Shown here in pieces: positions 24,886 through 34,456 of a stretch of DNA of 64,000 bases. The notes beneath the pieces are model-generated. The model was not told the DNA's origin. It saw only the letters and a program-made list of their open reading frames with translations, and made no database searches. Each line of letters begins with the position of its first letter. Within the stretch, counting starts at the first letter, position 1. A program made the position numbers and the translations under genes. The stretch is from Histidinibacterium aquaticum (lineage in GTDB: Bacteria; Pseudomonadota; Alphaproteobacteria; Rhodobacterales; Rhodobacteraceae): NCBI RefSeq assembly GCF_008710275.1, contig NZ_VYQE01000001.1, positions 434,001 to 498,000 on the forward strand. Reading direction: 5' to 3'.

Positions 24886-25917
24886 ATGGAATACAGAAAG
24901 CTCGGTGGCAGCGGCGCCGTTGTCTCGAACCTCGCGCTGGGCACCATGACCTTTGGTGACGAGGCGGACGAGGCGACCTCGCACCAGCTCATCGATGACT
25001 ACGTCGCGGCGGGCGGGAACTTCCTCGATACCGCGAATGTCTACAGCGCGGGCATCTCCGAGGAGATCGTCGGACGCTGGCTGGCCAAGAACCCCGCCGA
25101 GGCCGAGAAGATGGTCGTAACGACGAAGGCCCGCTTCCCGATGGGCGATGGCCCCAACCAGTTGGGCCTGTCCCGCATCAACCTGCGCAAGGCGCTAGAC
25201 GCCTCGTTGAAGCGGCTCGGGGTGGAGCATATCGATCTCTACCAGATGCATGCCTGGGACGCGCTGACGCCCATCGAAGAGACCCTGCGCTTCCTGGATG
25301 ACGCGATCAGCGCCGGCAAGATCGGCTACTACGGGTTCTCGAACTTCCTGGGATGGCAGCTCACGAAGGCCGTGCATGTCGCCCGGGCCGAAGGCTTCGC
25401 CGCGCCCGTCACCCTGCAGCCGCAGTATAACCTTCTCGTCCGGGACATCGAGTTCGAGATCGTTCCGGCCGCGCTCGACGCGGACATCGGGCTGCTGCCG
25501 TGGTCGCCCCTCGGCGGCGGCTGGCTCAGCGGCAAGTACAAGCGGGACGAGGAACCGACCGGGGCGAGCCGCCTCGGAGAACAGCCTGACCGCGGCATGG
25601 AGGCCTACGGGCCGCGCAACGCCCAGGAACGCACCTGGTCCATTCTCGATACCGTCCAGCAGGTCGCCGACCGGAACGGGGCCTCGATGGCACAGGTCGC
25701 CCTTGCATGGCTGGCAGCGCAGCCCGCTGTCACTTCCGTCCTGATCGGGGCACGGAACCAGAAGCAGCTATCGGACAACCTCGGGGCGGCGAACCTGAAG
25801 CTCTCGGCAGAAGACCTGGACCTACTGACGACCGTCAGCGCGCCGCAGCACAACGTCTATCCCTACGGAGACAAGGCCGACCAGCAGCGCCATCGCAACA
25901 TCGCCGGCAGCCGGTAA
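24886..25917 (+). CDS. Aldo/keto reductase
   Basis: The 343-residue NADPH-dependent cytoplasmic oxidoreductase has the complete catalytic tetrad D48, Y53, K81 and H122 of the family. The NADPH phosphate site lies near the C-terminus in the segment after SVLIGARNQKQL. The substrate is unknown; the family reduces aldehydes and ketones including methylglyoxal and sugar aldehydes. It follows rhaI by 192 bp containing only a weak stem-loop, so it may be transcribed separately. It converges with the LysR gene. Confidence 0.92.
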   Translation: MEYRKLGGSGAVVSNLALGTMTFGDEADEATSHQLIDDYVAAGGNFLDTANVYSAGISEEIVGRWLAKNPAEAEKMVVTTKARFPMGDGPNQLGLSRINLRKALDASLKRLGVEHIDLYQMHAWDALTPIEETLRFLDDAISAGKIGYYGFSNFLGWQLTKAVHVARAEGFAAPVTLQPQYNLLVRDIEFEIVPAALDADIGLLPWSPLGGGWLSGKYKRDEEPTGASRLGEQPDRGMEAYGPRNAQERTWSILDTVQQVADRNGASMAQVALAWLAAQPAVTSVLIGARNQKQLSDNLGAANLKLSAEDLDLLTTVSAPQHNVYPYGDKADQQRHRNIAGSR

Positions 25918-26016
25918 GGCGACAGAGGCTTGGCCGTGCGTCCCCTGCGACTGCGGCCCGGCCCCCGGTCGAGACATCGATGCAGGGGTCGCACCGTCGG
26001 CTGGCCCGTAGTCGGA

Positions 26017-26949
26017 TCAGGCGACGCCATCCAGCGGCTTGAGTAGCTCGAAGATCCGGGCGCGCATCCATGAGGCCATGGGTGCCTGATCCATCCTCTT
26101 GTGCCAGATGCCGATGATGAGGGCCGGATCGATCCGCATCGGCGGTTGGAAGACCTTCAGCCCGTAATCCGCCTCCACCTTGCGGGCGAGCTGGACCGGC
26201 AGCAGGGCGATCAGGTCGCTGCCGCCGACTGCGCGGCAGACCCCGGAGAACACCGGCACCGTCATCGCCACCTGCCGGGTCCGTCCGACCCTCGCCAGGG
26301 CCGCGTCTCCCATCGCGCTCAGGTTGCCTTCCGGTGAGAACAGGACATGGCGCAGCTCGCAGAAGGTGTCGATGGGCATGACCTCTCCGGGGGCAAGCCC
26401 CGAGATCCCGGGGTTCCCGTCCCGCGCGACCACGACGAAAGGCGACCAGAATAGCGGCTGGCGGCTGATCCAACCCGGCAACTCCGTGTCCGGGATCAGC
26501 GCGAGATCGGCGTCGTAGCGTTCGAGGCTTTCGATGTAGTCGTAGGGCACGAGATCGACCAGCTGCGCCCGAAGACGAGGAGCCTTCTTGTCCAGAAGAT
26601 CGCCGAGCCGGGGCATCAGCATTTCCGCCATGAAGTCGGACGCCGCGATCTTGAACGTTCCCTCCGCGCTCGCGGGATCGAAGGCGGCAGGCGGAGACAG
26701 CAGCGACCGCAACCGCTCCAGTTCTTCCGGCAGTGTGTGGCGCAGCCCCTCGGCGAAATCGGTGGCGACGAGGCGATTGCCGTGCCGTACGAAGAGCGGG
26801 TCGTTCAGGGCGTGTCGCAGCCTCGTCAGGGACGAGGAGACGGCAGACTGCGACAGTCCCAGGCGTTCGCCAGCCCGGGTCGTGGAGCCTTCGCGGAAGA
26901 GCGCGTCGAGGACCTTCAGCAGGTTCAGGTCGAAGGTCGCGAAATTCAT
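26017..26949 (-). CDS. LysR-family transcriptional regulator
   Basis: The 310-residue protein has the LysR winged helix at the N-terminus (LKVLDALFREGSTTRAGERL, then SQSAVSSSLTRLRHAL, recognition helix at about residues 31-50) and a LysR substrate-binding domain. It resembles the NodD/NahR-like subgroup by the PLFVRHGN segment. It is divergent from the cupin gene (111 bp between starts), so it may control that gene, itself, or the convergent aldo/keto reductase. No T-N11-A pattern stood out enough to call a site. Confidence 0.92.
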   Translation of the reverse strand: MNFATFDLNLLKVLDALFREGSTTRAGERLGLSQSAVSSSLTRLRHALNDPLFVRHGNRLVATDFAEGLRHTLPEELERLRSLLSPPAAFDPASAEGTFKIAASDFMAEMLMPRLGDLLDKKAPRLRAQLVDLVPYDYIESLERYDADLALIPDTELPGWISRQPLFWSPFVVVARDGNPGISGLAPGEVMPIDTFCELRHVLFSPEGNLSAMGDAALARVGRTRQVAMTVPVFSGVCRAVGGSDLIALLPVQLARKVEADYGLKVFQPPMRIDPALIIGIWHKRMDQAPMASWMRARIFELLKPLDGVA

Positions 26950-27016
26950 GCCGTCGATACCCTTTATGCCGAAAGGCGATTTGCTCCATATGGTGTGCTT
27001 GGATTAACCTTTGGTC

Positions 27017-27034
27017 AACGAAAGCGCTTTCGTT
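27017..27034. promoter_or_regulatory. Perfect 18-bp palindrome upstream of the cupin gene
   Basis: AACGAAAGCGCTTTCGTT is a perfect palindrome 26 bp before the cupin ATG. The inner 14 bp differ from the operator at 5498-5511 only at one symmetric pair (C to G), and have the central CpG of LacI-type operators. It may be a site for a LacI-family protein or for the divergent LysR. Confidence 0.6.
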
Positions 27035-27060
27035 TCATCCCGGATCGAGGACCTGAAACG

Positions 27061-27504
27061 ATGAAAGACCTGACCATGGACGACACCACGATCGAATGGC
27101 TTGGTGTCCGCTACAAGACCATCCTGGGGCCTGCAGACACCGGAGGCGCGATGTCCATCGTGGACAGCCTCTCTCCCGTCGGCAGCGGCCCACCGCGCCA
27201 CGTCCACCACAACGAAGACGAGATTTTCGTGATCCTGAGCGGCACCTGCCGTCTCTGGATGCAGGGCGAGGAAACCGACCTGCTCGCGGGACAGAGCGCG
27301 TTCATCCCGCGAGGCAAGGAGCATACCTTCAAGGCCATAGGGGACGAGCCGTGCCGTCACCTGGTCATCCTGACGCCAGGCGGGTTCGAGGGCTTTTTCG
27401 CCGATATGGCGGCCGGACAGTTCGCCATTCCGGACGACATGCCCGCGATCGCGGAGTCGGCCGAACGGCATCACATGACCTTCACCGGTCCTCCGCTGGA
27501 CTGA
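27061..27504 (+). CDS. Cupin-domain protein
   Basis: The 147-residue single-domain cupin has both family motifs: motif 1 PPRHVHHNEDEIFVILSG with the metal-ligand His pair and Glu, and motif 2 AFIPRGKEHTFKA with the last His. It is probably a metal-dependent small-molecule enzyme or sensor in the cytoplasm; the substrate cannot be read. The start at ATG 27061 has a GAGG 10 nt upstream; ATG 27076 is a possible alternative. It is divergent from a LysR regulator and has a strong palindrome in its promoter region. Confidence 0.85.
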   Translation: MKDLTMDDTTIEWLGVRYKTILGPADTGGAMSIVDSLSPVGSGPPRHVHHNEDEIFVILSGTCRLWMQGEETDLLAGQSAFIPRGKEHTFKAIGDEPCRHLVILTPGGFEGFFADMAAGQFAIPDDMPAIAESAERHHMTFTGPPLD

Positions 27505-27535
27505 TGCGGGGGACCCGGGGGAGCCGAGACGCGCG

Positions 27536-28600
27536 CTACCAGACGGACTTGCCGGCCACGACGCTTTCGAAATCCATCCGGAGAGTGTCGGCGGGCGGGT
27601 CCGTCCGCGTCGAGACGATGACCCCGAAGTTCGTTCGATACTGGCTAGGCGACACGCCCAGCCTCCGCTTGAAGACACGTCGCATGTTCGCGTCGGCCCC
27701 AAAGCCGCTCGACCGCGCGACGGACTGCATCGGATGGTCGGTCGTCTCCAGCAGCAGGCGGGCCCGGCCAAGTCGAACGTCTTCTATGTACTCGGAGAGG
27801 GTGCTGCCGGTCGTCTCCTTGAATCGTCGGACGAGGGACCGCTCGCTCATGTTGGCCGTCGCAGCGAGGCTCTTGTGAGTAAGCTCGGCCTCGGGGTTCT
27901 GCCAGATGTGAAGCTGCACCCGGCGGATACGGGGATCCTCCGTCGCGTCCGCCATGAGCTGTGCGCTGAACTGGGACTGCCCGCTGTTGCGCCGCAGGGC
28001 GAGAACCATGAACCGGGCGATGTCGAGCGCGAGCTGCCGGCCATGGTCGGCCTCCACGAGACCTAGCGCAAGGTCGACGCCGGCGAGCATGCCGGCGGAG
28101 GTCCAGAACTTGCCCGACCTAACGTAGATCGCATCGGGGTCGACGAGGCCGCCGGCCCCCTCTTTCTTCAGTCGCATGGCTTCGAGCCAATGCGTCGCGA
28201 TCCGGTGATCCTTCGTCACCCCGGAGGACCGGAGCACGGTCGACCCGGTGCAAACCGAGCCCATCGTCCGGCAACGCGGCTCCAGCTTTCTGAGCCACCG
28301 TCCGATCTCCGGATCGGCGGCAGCCGCCATGTAACCGGGCCCCCCAGCCACGAGGAGCAGGTCCATACGGCCGGGGAGTTCGTCGACCGAGCAGCTCGGG
28401 CGGATGGTCAGATAGCCTCCGGCAACCGCCAGCGGCCCACCGTCGATCGAGGTCGTCATCGGGTGATAGAGGCGGCGGCCCGTCAGGAAATTGGCGAGGC
28501 CGAAGACTTCCAGCGCGCCCGTGACATCCACTGCAGCAACATGCTGGTAGAGAAACATCACCACCACTCTGGTGCGTTCGATCGTCCGGCCGTCGTTCAC
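27536..28600 (-). CDS. GlxA-type AraC-family regulator with DJ-1/PfpI domain
   Basis: The 354-residue protein has an N-terminal DJ-1/PfpI-like domain (residues about 10-185; nucleophile-elbow Cys in GSVCTGSTVL) and a C-terminal AraC pair of helix-turn-helices (LTHKSLAATANMSERSLVRRF and MQSVARSSGFGADANMRRVF). Proteins of this layout include GlxA, GbdR and CdhR, which respond to small nitrogenous compounds; the effector is unknown here. It is divergent from the LysE exporter (196 bp apart), which it could control. The cupin gene ends 31 bp away in convergent orientation. Confidence 0.92.
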   Translation of the reverse strand: MNDGRTIERTRVVVMFLYQHVAAVDVTGALEVFGLANFLTGRRLYHPMTTSIDGGPLAVAGGYLTIRPSCSVDELPGRMDLLLVAGGPGYMAAAADPEIGRWLRKLEPRCRTMGSVCTGSTVLRSSGVTKDHRIATHWLEAMRLKKEGAGGLVDPDAIYVRSGKFWTSAGMLAGVDLALGLVEADHGRQLALDIARFMVLALRRNSGQSQFSAQLMADATEDPRIRRVQLHIWQNPEAELTHKSLAATANMSERSLVRRFKETTGSTLSEYIEDVRLGRARLLLETTDHPMQSVARSSGFGADANMRRVFKRRLGVSPSQYRTNFGVIVSTRTDPPADTLRMDFESVVAGKSVW

Positions 28601-28796
28601 AAAGTGATTCCTTATTGAGCAAGTCCGACCTGCCGCGCGCTCAGTTAATCTTACCCTACGTCAGCGCGTCTATCCGTGGAAGCATTTGCTTGACGCCAGA
28701 TACCGCTCAATCCGCGCCAAACTGGGTGGCCGCCGCCCTCACCTGCCGGAAGTCGTGCGAGCCTCTTTCATCGGCTCGCATTTCCTGGTGGTGGTC

Positions 28797-29405
28797 ATGG
28801 AGACCTCTGCGGTCCTTACCTATCTCACGACTCTTGCGGCGCTCACCCTGACCCCGGGACCGCTCGTCGCCGTGCTTGCCGCGCGGTCGGCCAATGCCGA
28901 CAGGGCCGGCGCCTGTGCCATCGCAGTCGGAATCTGTGCTGGCGACGTCATCGTGATCCTCGCGATCTGCGCCGGACTGGGGTTCTGGCTGCAGGCGAAT
29001 CCGGAGGTCTTCAGTGTCGCCAAGTACGGCGGGGCCGTCGCGCTTTGCTGGATGGCCTGGCGGATGTGGTTCTCTGTGAAAGCCGACGAGGACGAGGCAA
29101 GCCCACCCACCGGAGTTTTGGCGGCGGTCGCGGCCGGGCTGTTGATCTGCCTCAGCAGCCCCCAGACCGTCGTCATCTACCTCATCCTGCTCCCGCGCGT
29201 GCTGGACCTTACCGCCATCCAGCCGAATGACGCCGCGATACTCATCCTGCTGACGGCACTGGTCCTGCTCGCCATCTTCATGAGCGTCATTCTGCTGGCC
29301 GAAGGGATGCAGCGGCTGTTGAATTCGGAAGGCGGGTCGAGGCTCTGGCAGCGATCGACCTCCATGGTGGTCGCGCTCTCGGCGGTCTGGATCATGGTCT
29401 CCTGA
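28797..29405 (+). CDS. LysE/RhtB-family amino-acid exporter
   Basis: The 202-residue inner-membrane protein has six predicted helices and the family N-terminal segment LTLTPGPLVAVLAARSANADRAGA. Length matches RhtB/LysE (about 205). I use ATG 28797 because the upstream extension to 28686 has no hydrophobic or family-like sequence. The transported amino acid cannot be told. It is divergent from the GlxA-type regulator. The downstream gap to the copper ATPase carries its own metal-responsive promoter. Confidence 0.88.
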   Translation: METSAVLTYLTTLAALTLTPGPLVAVLAARSANADRAGACAIAVGICAGDVIVILAICAGLGFWLQANPEVFSVAKYGGAVALCWMAWRMWFSVKADEDEASPPTGVLAAVAAGLLICLSSPQTVVIYLILLPRVLDLTAIQPNDAAILILLTALVLLAIFMSVILLAEGMQRLLNSEGGSRLWQRSTSMVVALSAVWIMVS

Positions 29406-29490
29406 ACGACGAAATGCGCGCTGGTGTTTGGCCGGCGCTTCGGTGTCTTCGGGTCCGGGAATTTTCGAACGTCATTCGCCAACTTTCCCC

Positions 29491-29521
29491 TTGACCCTCC
29501 AGCTACTGGAAGCCCCATCTA
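29491..29521 (+). promoter_or_regulatory. CueR/HmrR-type promoter of the copper ATPase gene
   Basis: A -35 hexamer TTGACC (29491-29496) is followed by the dyad CCTCCAG-CTA-CTGGAAG within a 19-bp spacer and a CATCTA -10-like element. The overlong spacer with a CTTCCAG/CTGGAAG dyad is the hallmark of MerR-family copper promoters. The single mismatch is in the left arm. The MerR gene at 32125 is the obvious activator. Confidence 0.75.
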
Positions 29522-29558
29522 CCAGCCTGAACACTCATTTCGGCGAGAAGGTCAGGCC

Positions 29559-32015
29559 ATGGACACCGCGCACGCACACCACGAAACCGGGGATAACGCC
29601 ATCATCCGGGACGCGGTCTGCGGGATGACAGTCGACCCGGACGCGGGCAAGCCCAAGGCCGAGGTCGAGGGCCATACCTACCACTTCTGCTCGGAGCGAT
29701 GCCGCGAGAAGTTCGTCGCGGACCCGGAGGCCTACCGTACCGCCAAGGACCCGGTCTGCGGCATGACCGTGGAGCGCGCCAATGCCGCGCATATGGCCAA
29801 GCACGAGGGCGAGCGCTTCTACTTCTGCTCGGCCGGTTGCCAGACGAAGTTCGAAGATGACCCGGAGCGATATCTGGGCGACCGCCCTGCCCCCGAACCC
29901 ATGCCGGAAGGCACGGAGTACACCTGTCCGATGCATCCCGAGATCGTGCAGGACCACCCCGGCGACTGTCCGAAGTGCGGCATGGCGCTCGAGCCAATGA
30001 CCCCGACGGCCGACAGCGGGCCGAACCCCGAATACGTCGACTTCAAGCGCCGTCTCTGGATCACGGCTCCGCTCGCCCTCGCGGTCTTCCTGCTCGAGAT
30101 GGGCAGCCACATCGGCCTGCCCTTCGCGGATTGGATCGGACACTCGGCCTTCGGCTGGCTGCAATTCGCGCTCGCCACGCCCGTCGTCTGGATCTGCCGC
30201 CCGTTCTTCAAGCGGGGCTGGGCCTCTGTCGTGAACCGCTCGCCCAACATGTGGACCCTGATCGCGCTCGGGACGGGCGCGGCCTACGTCTTTTCCATCC
30301 TCGCGCTGATCGCGCCCGGCCTCCTGCCCGCCCAGATGCGCGGCGGGATGGGCGGCGCGCCGGTCTACTTCGAGGCGACTGCGGTCATCCTGGTGCTCGT
30401 GTTGGTCGGCCAGGTCCTTGAACTGGCCGCGCGCGAACGGACCGGCGACGCGATCCGGGCCCTGATGGATCTCGCGCCGAAGACCGCGCGCAGGGTTACG
30501 GGCGACCGTGAAGAGGACGTTCCTCTCGACGACCTGCGGACGGGCGACATCCTCCGGGTCCGTCCCGGCGAGAGCGTGCCAGTGGACGGCGTGGTCACCG
30601 AGGGACGCTCCTCGGTCGACGAGAGCATGATCACGGGCGAGCCCGTCCCGGTGGAGAAGGTCGTGGGCGAAGAGGTCACCGGCGGCACGCTCAACAAGAC
30701 CGGCAGCTTCCTGATGGAGGCCCGCAGCGTGGGCGCGGACACGACTTTGAGCCGCATCGTGCAAATGGTCGCCAGCGCGCAGCGGTCGCGCGCTCCGATC
30801 CAGGCCATGGCGGACCGTGTCGCGGCCTACTTCGTGCCCGCTGTGGTGGCAGTCGCTATCCTGGCCTTCGTGGCCTGGTGGATTTTCGGGCCCGCCCCGG
30901 CGCTGTCCTACGCCTTCGTCGCCGCGGTCTCGGTGCTCATCATCGCCTGCCCCTGTGCCCTCGGTCTCGCGACGCCGATGTCGATCATGGTCGCCACCGG
31001 CCGCGGTGCGAACGCGGGCGTCCTGATCCGCGACGCCGAGGCGCTGGAGCGCTTCGCGAAGGTCGATGCGCTGATCCTCGACAAGACCGGGACGCTCACC
31101 GAAGGCAAGCCGACACTCACGGACGTGGAGCCCGAGGGGCTCGAAGAGGCCGAGTTCCTGTCGCTCGTCGCGGCGTTGGAGCGCGGCTCGGAGCATCCGC
31201 TGGCCGAAGCCATCGTGTCGGGCGCCGAGGAGCGGGGCGCAGTCGGCAAGGACAGCGCCGACTTCGATGCCGTGACCGGCAAGGGTGTGACCGGAACTGT
31301 CGACGGCCGCAACGTGGCGCTCGGCAACGCGGCGCTGATGGAGCAGCTTGACGTCGAAACGGGACCCCTCTCCGACAGGGCCGCCGCGCTGCAGGCCGAG
31401 GGCAAGACGGCGATGTTCGTGGCGGTCGACGGCCGGGCCGCCGGTCTCATCGCCGTCGCGGACAGGATCAAGGAGACGACCCCGCAGGCGATCCGCGCGC
31501 TGCACGAACTCGGTCTGCGCATCGTCATGGCGACCGGCGACGCCGAAGCCACGGCACAGGCCGTCGCCCGCGATCTCGGGATCGACGAGGTCCATGCCGG
31601 CGTCAGCCCCGAGGACAAGGGCGCCCTCGTCCGCAAGCTGAAGTCCGACGGCCTGTCTGTCGCCATGGCGGGCGACGGCGTCAACGACGCGCCGGCGCTG
31701 GCCGAGGCGGACGTGGGCATCGCCATGGGCACGGGCGCGGACGTCGCGGTGGAGAGCGCCGGCATCACCCTGGTCAAGGGCGACCTGGGCGGCATCGTCC
31801 GCGCACGGAAGCTGGCGGAAGTCACCATGCGCAACATCCGGCAGAATCTCTTCTTCGCCTTCGTCTACAACACCGCGGGCGTTCCGGTCGCCGCGGGCAT
31901 TCTCTACCCCTTCGTCGGCGTGCTGCTCTCGCCGATCTTCGCGGCGGCAGCGATGAGCCTTTCCTCCGTCTCGGTGATCGGCAACGCGCTGCGGCTGCGG
32001 GCGACGAAGCTGTGA
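29559..32015 (+). CDS. copA: Copper-exporting P1B-type ATPase with two YHS domains
   Basis: The 818-residue inner-membrane pump moves Cu(I) out of the cytoplasm. Instead of HMA domains, the N-terminus has two Cys-rich YHS domains (about residues 20-65 and 66-112; DAVCGMTV and DPVCGMTV) and then a heavy-metal-binding CPMHPE...CPKCGM unit (about residues 122-150). The metal channel has C464-P-C466, YN in helix 7 and MSLSS in helix 8, the Cu(I) signature. The phosphorylated D508 is in DKTGTLTEG, and [10 protein letters not shown] is the hinge. The start is ATG 29559. It lies behind a CueR-type promoter and is followed by its regulator. Confidence 0.94.
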   Translation: MDTAHAHHETGDNAIIRDAVCGMTVDPDAGKPKAEVEGHTYHFCSERCREKFVADPEAYRTAKDPVCGMTVERANAAHMAKHEGERFYFCSAGCQTKFEDDPERYLGDRPAPEPMPEGTEYTCPMHPEIVQDHPGDCPKCGMALEPMTPTADSGPNPEYVDFKRRLWITAPLALAVFLLEMGSHIGLPFADWIGHSAFGWLQFALATPVVWICRPFFKRGWASVVNRSPNMWTLIALGTGAAYVFSILALIAPGLLPAQMRGGMGGAPVYFEATAVILVLVLVGQVLELAARERTGDAIRALMDLAPKTARRVTGDREEDVPLDDLRTGDILRVRPGESVPVDGVVTEGRSSVDESMITGEPVPVEKVVGEEVTGGTLNKTGSFLMEARSVGADTTLSRIVQMVASAQRSRAPIQAMADRVAAYFVPAVVAVAILAFVAWWIFGPAPALSYAFVAAVSVLIIACPCALGLATPMSIMVATGRGANAGVLIRDAEALERFAKVDALILDKTGTLTEGKPTLTDVEPEGLEEAEFLSLVAALERGSEHPLAEAIVSGAEERGAVGKDSADFDAVTGKGVTGTVDGRNVALGNAALMEQLDVETGPLSDRAAALQAEGKTAMFVAVDGRAAGLIAVADRIKETTPQAIRALHELGLRIVMATGDAEATAQAVARDLGIDEVHAGVSPEDKGALVRKLKSDGLSVAMAGDGVNDAPALAEADVGIAMGTGADVAVESAGITLVKGDLGGIVRARKLAEVTMRNIRQNLFFAFVYNTAGVPVAAGILYPFVGVLLSPIFAAAAMSLSSVSVIGNALRLRATKL

Positions 32016-32124
32016 CGTTTGCGGGGCCGACCACTCCGGGGCGTGACCTACTACACGTGAGGCGTTGGGAGTCTTACCTTCCAGCAACGAGACGGTCCAT
32101 CGAAGCTCGTCGAGGAGACTTGCC

Positions 32125-32520
32125 ATGAACATCGGGCACGCGGCCGCTGATACCGGCCTGTCGGTAAAAACCATCCGCTACTACGAGGAGATCGGACTGA
32201 TCGAGGCCGACCGGGCCGCGAACGGCTACCGCGACTTCGGCGAGCGGCACCTCGACCAGCTCCGTTTCCTGGCGCAGGCGAGGCATCTCGGCTTCGGGCT
32301 GGACGAGTGCCGCCGCCTGCTGGAGCTGTACGCGGATCCCGACCGGACGAGCCGAAGCGTCCGCGACCTCGCGATCGAGAACCTCGAGTCCGTACGGGCC
32401 AAGATCACCCAGCTCCGCACACTCGAAACGCGGCTGGAGACGCTGATCGATCAGTGTCACGGCAACGACGACCCCGATTGCGCGATCCTCGACAGCCTTG
32501 AAAAGGGGGCCCACGACTGA
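32125..32520 (+). CDS. cueR: MerR-family Cu(I)-responsive regulator (CueR/HmrR)
   Basis: The 131-residue activator has the MerR N-terminal helix-turn-helix (ETGLSVKTIRYYE-like stretch, here DTGLSVKTIRYYEEIGLI), a long dimer helix and the metal loop C111-X7-C119, which is the monovalent metal (Cu/Ag/Au) signature. The start is ATG 32125 after GAGGAGAC. It follows the copper ATPase by 109 bp in the same direction and should twist open the overlong promoter at 29491. HmrR is the rhizobial name for the same type. Confidence 0.92.
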   Translation: MNIGHAAADTGLSVKTIRYYEEIGLIEADRAANGYRDFGERHLDQLRFLAQARHLGFGLDECRRLLELYADPDRTSRSVRDLAIENLESVRAKITQLRTLETRLETLIDQCHGNDDPDCAILDSLEKGAHD

Positions 32521-32541
32521 AGGTGGTGCCGGTCGGCGCGG

Positions 32542-33477
32542 CTACTCCGGCAGACGGATGAACTCGCTGTCGTCTCCGGGCGGCAGGTTGAAACGCCCGT
32601 TGGCCCAGTCCGCGGCAGCCCATTCGCTCTTGGCGGCCTCGATCCGCTCTCGCGAGGAGGCGACGAAGTTCCACCAGATGTATCTGGGGCCGTTGAACGT
32701 CTCGCCCCCGAGCATCATCAGCCGCGCGCCCTGCTCTCCGGCCGTGATCGTCATCGCGTCGCCGGGCCTGAAGACCATCATCCGGCCGGCCTCGAAGGTG
32801 TCGCCGGAGATGACGACGGAGCCCTCGGTGACGTAGATCGCACGGTCCTCGTGGTCGTCCGGCAAGGGAATCCGCGCTCCGGGATCGAGCCGCGCGTCGG
32901 CGTAGAACATCTCTGAATGGACCCTTGCCGGGGCCCGCTCGCCCCAGGCGGTGCCGAGGATGAGCCGGACGTCCTTGCCCTCCCCCTGCAGAAACGGCAG
33001 CGCATCCGATCCGGAGTGCTCGAAGGTGGGGGCTTGGTCCTCCACTTCCTCGGGCAAGGCGATCCAGGTCTGGATCCCGAAAAGCGAATGCCGCGACTTG
33101 CGCGTCTCGGCCCTGGTCCGTTCCGAATGCGTGACACCCCGCCCGGCCGTCATCAGGTTCACCTCTCCGGGGAAAATCGTCTGGTGCGCGCCGGTACTGT
33201 CCCGGTGCTCGAACTCGCCGCGGTAGAGATAGGTCACGGTCGACAGCCCGATGTGCGGATGCGGCCGGACATCGATTCCGCCCTCGGTGATGAATTCGGC
33301 CGGACCCATCTGATCGAAGAAGATGAAGGGCCCGACCATCTGCCGGGCTGGCGCCGGAAGCGCCCGCCGGACCTCGAAGCCGCCGAGGTCGCGTGCCCGG
33401 GGCACGATCAGGGTGGAGATGGAGTCGAGGTCGCCCGCGTCGGGGCAACCAGGCTCGATTGCGGGGTTCCAGCTCAC
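32542..33477 (-). CDS. Pirin-family protein
   Basis: The 311-residue bicupin contains the pirin N-terminal metal site HPHIGLSTVTYLYRGEFEHRDS, with GPFIFFDQMGP before it and HSERT after it, and the pirin C-terminal domain ending with WWNFVASSRERIE. Some bacterial pirins act as quercetin dioxygenases or redox sensors; the role here is unknown. I choose the GTG at 33477 (Val-Ser-Trp-Asn-Pro), with GGAG 8 nt upstream, because the sequence from there looks like roseobacter pirins; the extra 31 residues from 33570 do not. Confidence 0.88.
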   Translation of the reverse strand: MSWNPAIEPGCPDAGDLDSISTLIVPRARDLGGFEVRRALPAPARQMVGPFIFFDQMGPAEFITEGGIDVRPHPHIGLSTVTYLYRGEFEHRDSTGAHQTIFPGEVNLMTAGRGVTHSERTRAETRKSRHSLFGIQTWIALPEEVEDQAPTFEHSGSDALPFLQGEGKDVRLILGTAWGERAPARVHSEMFYADARLDPGARIPLPDDHEDRAIYVTEGSVVISGDTFEAGRMMVFRPGDAMTITAGEQGARLMMLGGETFNGPRYIWWNFVASSRERIEAAKSEWAAADWANGRFNLPPGDDSEFIRLPE

Positions 33478-33704
33478 ACCAGACTCCGAACTGCTTCGCG
33501 AATGGACCTCGGTGGCGCGACACGAGCGCCACCCCGTTGACGACAGGATAGCACGTCGCGCGTCCGTCACAGTACGAATTTGAATCGCCCGGCCCGCAGA
33601 CAGGAAACGCCCAGATTCGCCGGCGTTTCACGATCGTGCTGGGCGCGACCTGACGACCAGGGGCGCCGGGGCGGCCTGAGCAGCTGCTTCATCTGTCAGG
33701 AGAA

Positions 33705-33791
33705 TGGTGCGGTCGAGAAGACTCGAACTTCCACGGGTGTTACCCCACAGCGACCTCAACGCTGCGCGTCTACCAATTCCGCCACGACCGC
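33705..33791 (-). tRNA. tRNA-Leu (anticodon GAG)
   Basis: On the minus strand the acceptor stem GCGGTCG pairs with CGACCGC, followed by A and an encoded CCA (33705-33707). The D arm has TTGGTAGACGC, the anticodon loop is TTGAGGT (anticodon GAG, reading CUC/CUU), a long variable arm is present and the T arm contains GTTCGAGTC. The long variable arm is expected of class II tRNA-Leu. A dyad 76 bp downstream (33604-33629) could serve as its terminator, but this is weak. Confidence 0.97.
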
Positions 33792-33858
33792 ACTGCCTTG
33801 GCTTGGTGGCGGGTCTCTAACGAAGCGCCCGGGGAATGTGAAGGGCAAAATTCGCCCT

Positions 33859-34353
33859 TCACGCAACGGCCCGTCGAGCACGGTCTCGGAGCGCCACGAC
33901 GGCCAGCAGGATCAGGCCCAGGACGATCGCCGACCAGGCCAGACTCGGGCGGCCTCCGAAGAGAACCTGTCCCATGATCCGGTCGGGCATGAAGGTGAAC
34001 AGCCCCGCAACGCCCAACGCGCCGAAGGCCAGGGACCGCATCCCGCGCCGGTGCGCCTCGATGCGGCCCGCCCGGGCATCGCAGACCGCGCGCCAGAGCC
34101 CGACAAGCGTGATCGGAACGAGGATATGGATCGGGCCGTAGGGTCCGACCACGGCCAGGCCGAAGCTCGGGATGAAGAGAGCGGTCAGTGCCAGCGCGGC
34201 CATGGCGGTCACCCAGACATATCCTCCGGCCCGGTGGATGTGGTCACGCCGGTCGCGCCAGATCTGCAGCGGCGCCAGTATCACCGCGACGAGCGCGGCG
34301 AGGAGATGGAGTTGGATGACGGGGCTCGTCGAAAGGATGGGATCGAAGGTCAT
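33859..34353 (-). CDS. DUF2306-like integral membrane protein
   Basis: The 164-residue protein has four or five hydrophobic helices and a hydrophilic loop with HRAGGYVWV and, later, AHRRGMRSL, the pattern of the DUF2306 family of small membrane proteins. Function is unknown. The start ATG 34353 is preceded by AGGGAGG on that strand. It is divergent from the LytTR-type gene (103 bp between starts). Confidence 0.75.
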   Translation of the reverse strand: MTFDPILSTSPVIQLHLLAALVAVILAPLQIWRDRRDHIHRAGGYVWVTAMAALALTALFIPSFGLAVVGPYGPIHILVPITLVGLWRAVCDARAGRIEAHRRGMRSLAFGALGVAGLFTFMPDRIMGQVLFGGRPSLAWSAIVLGLILLAVVALRDRARRAVA

Positions 34354-34456
34354 TGGGCCTCCCTTGTCTTGCTGGATTGGAGCGGTGCTGGCAGTCTCCT
34401 CGCCGATCCCTCGCGGGGGCGTCGACGCCTCCTGCGCAAGTTGAGGCCGCCGCTTC

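Noticed and set aside
29535-32174. An 879-codon minus-strand frame over the copper ATPase
   Set aside because: It mirrors the ATPase gene, has Arg/His/Asp-biased composition and no recognisable motif.
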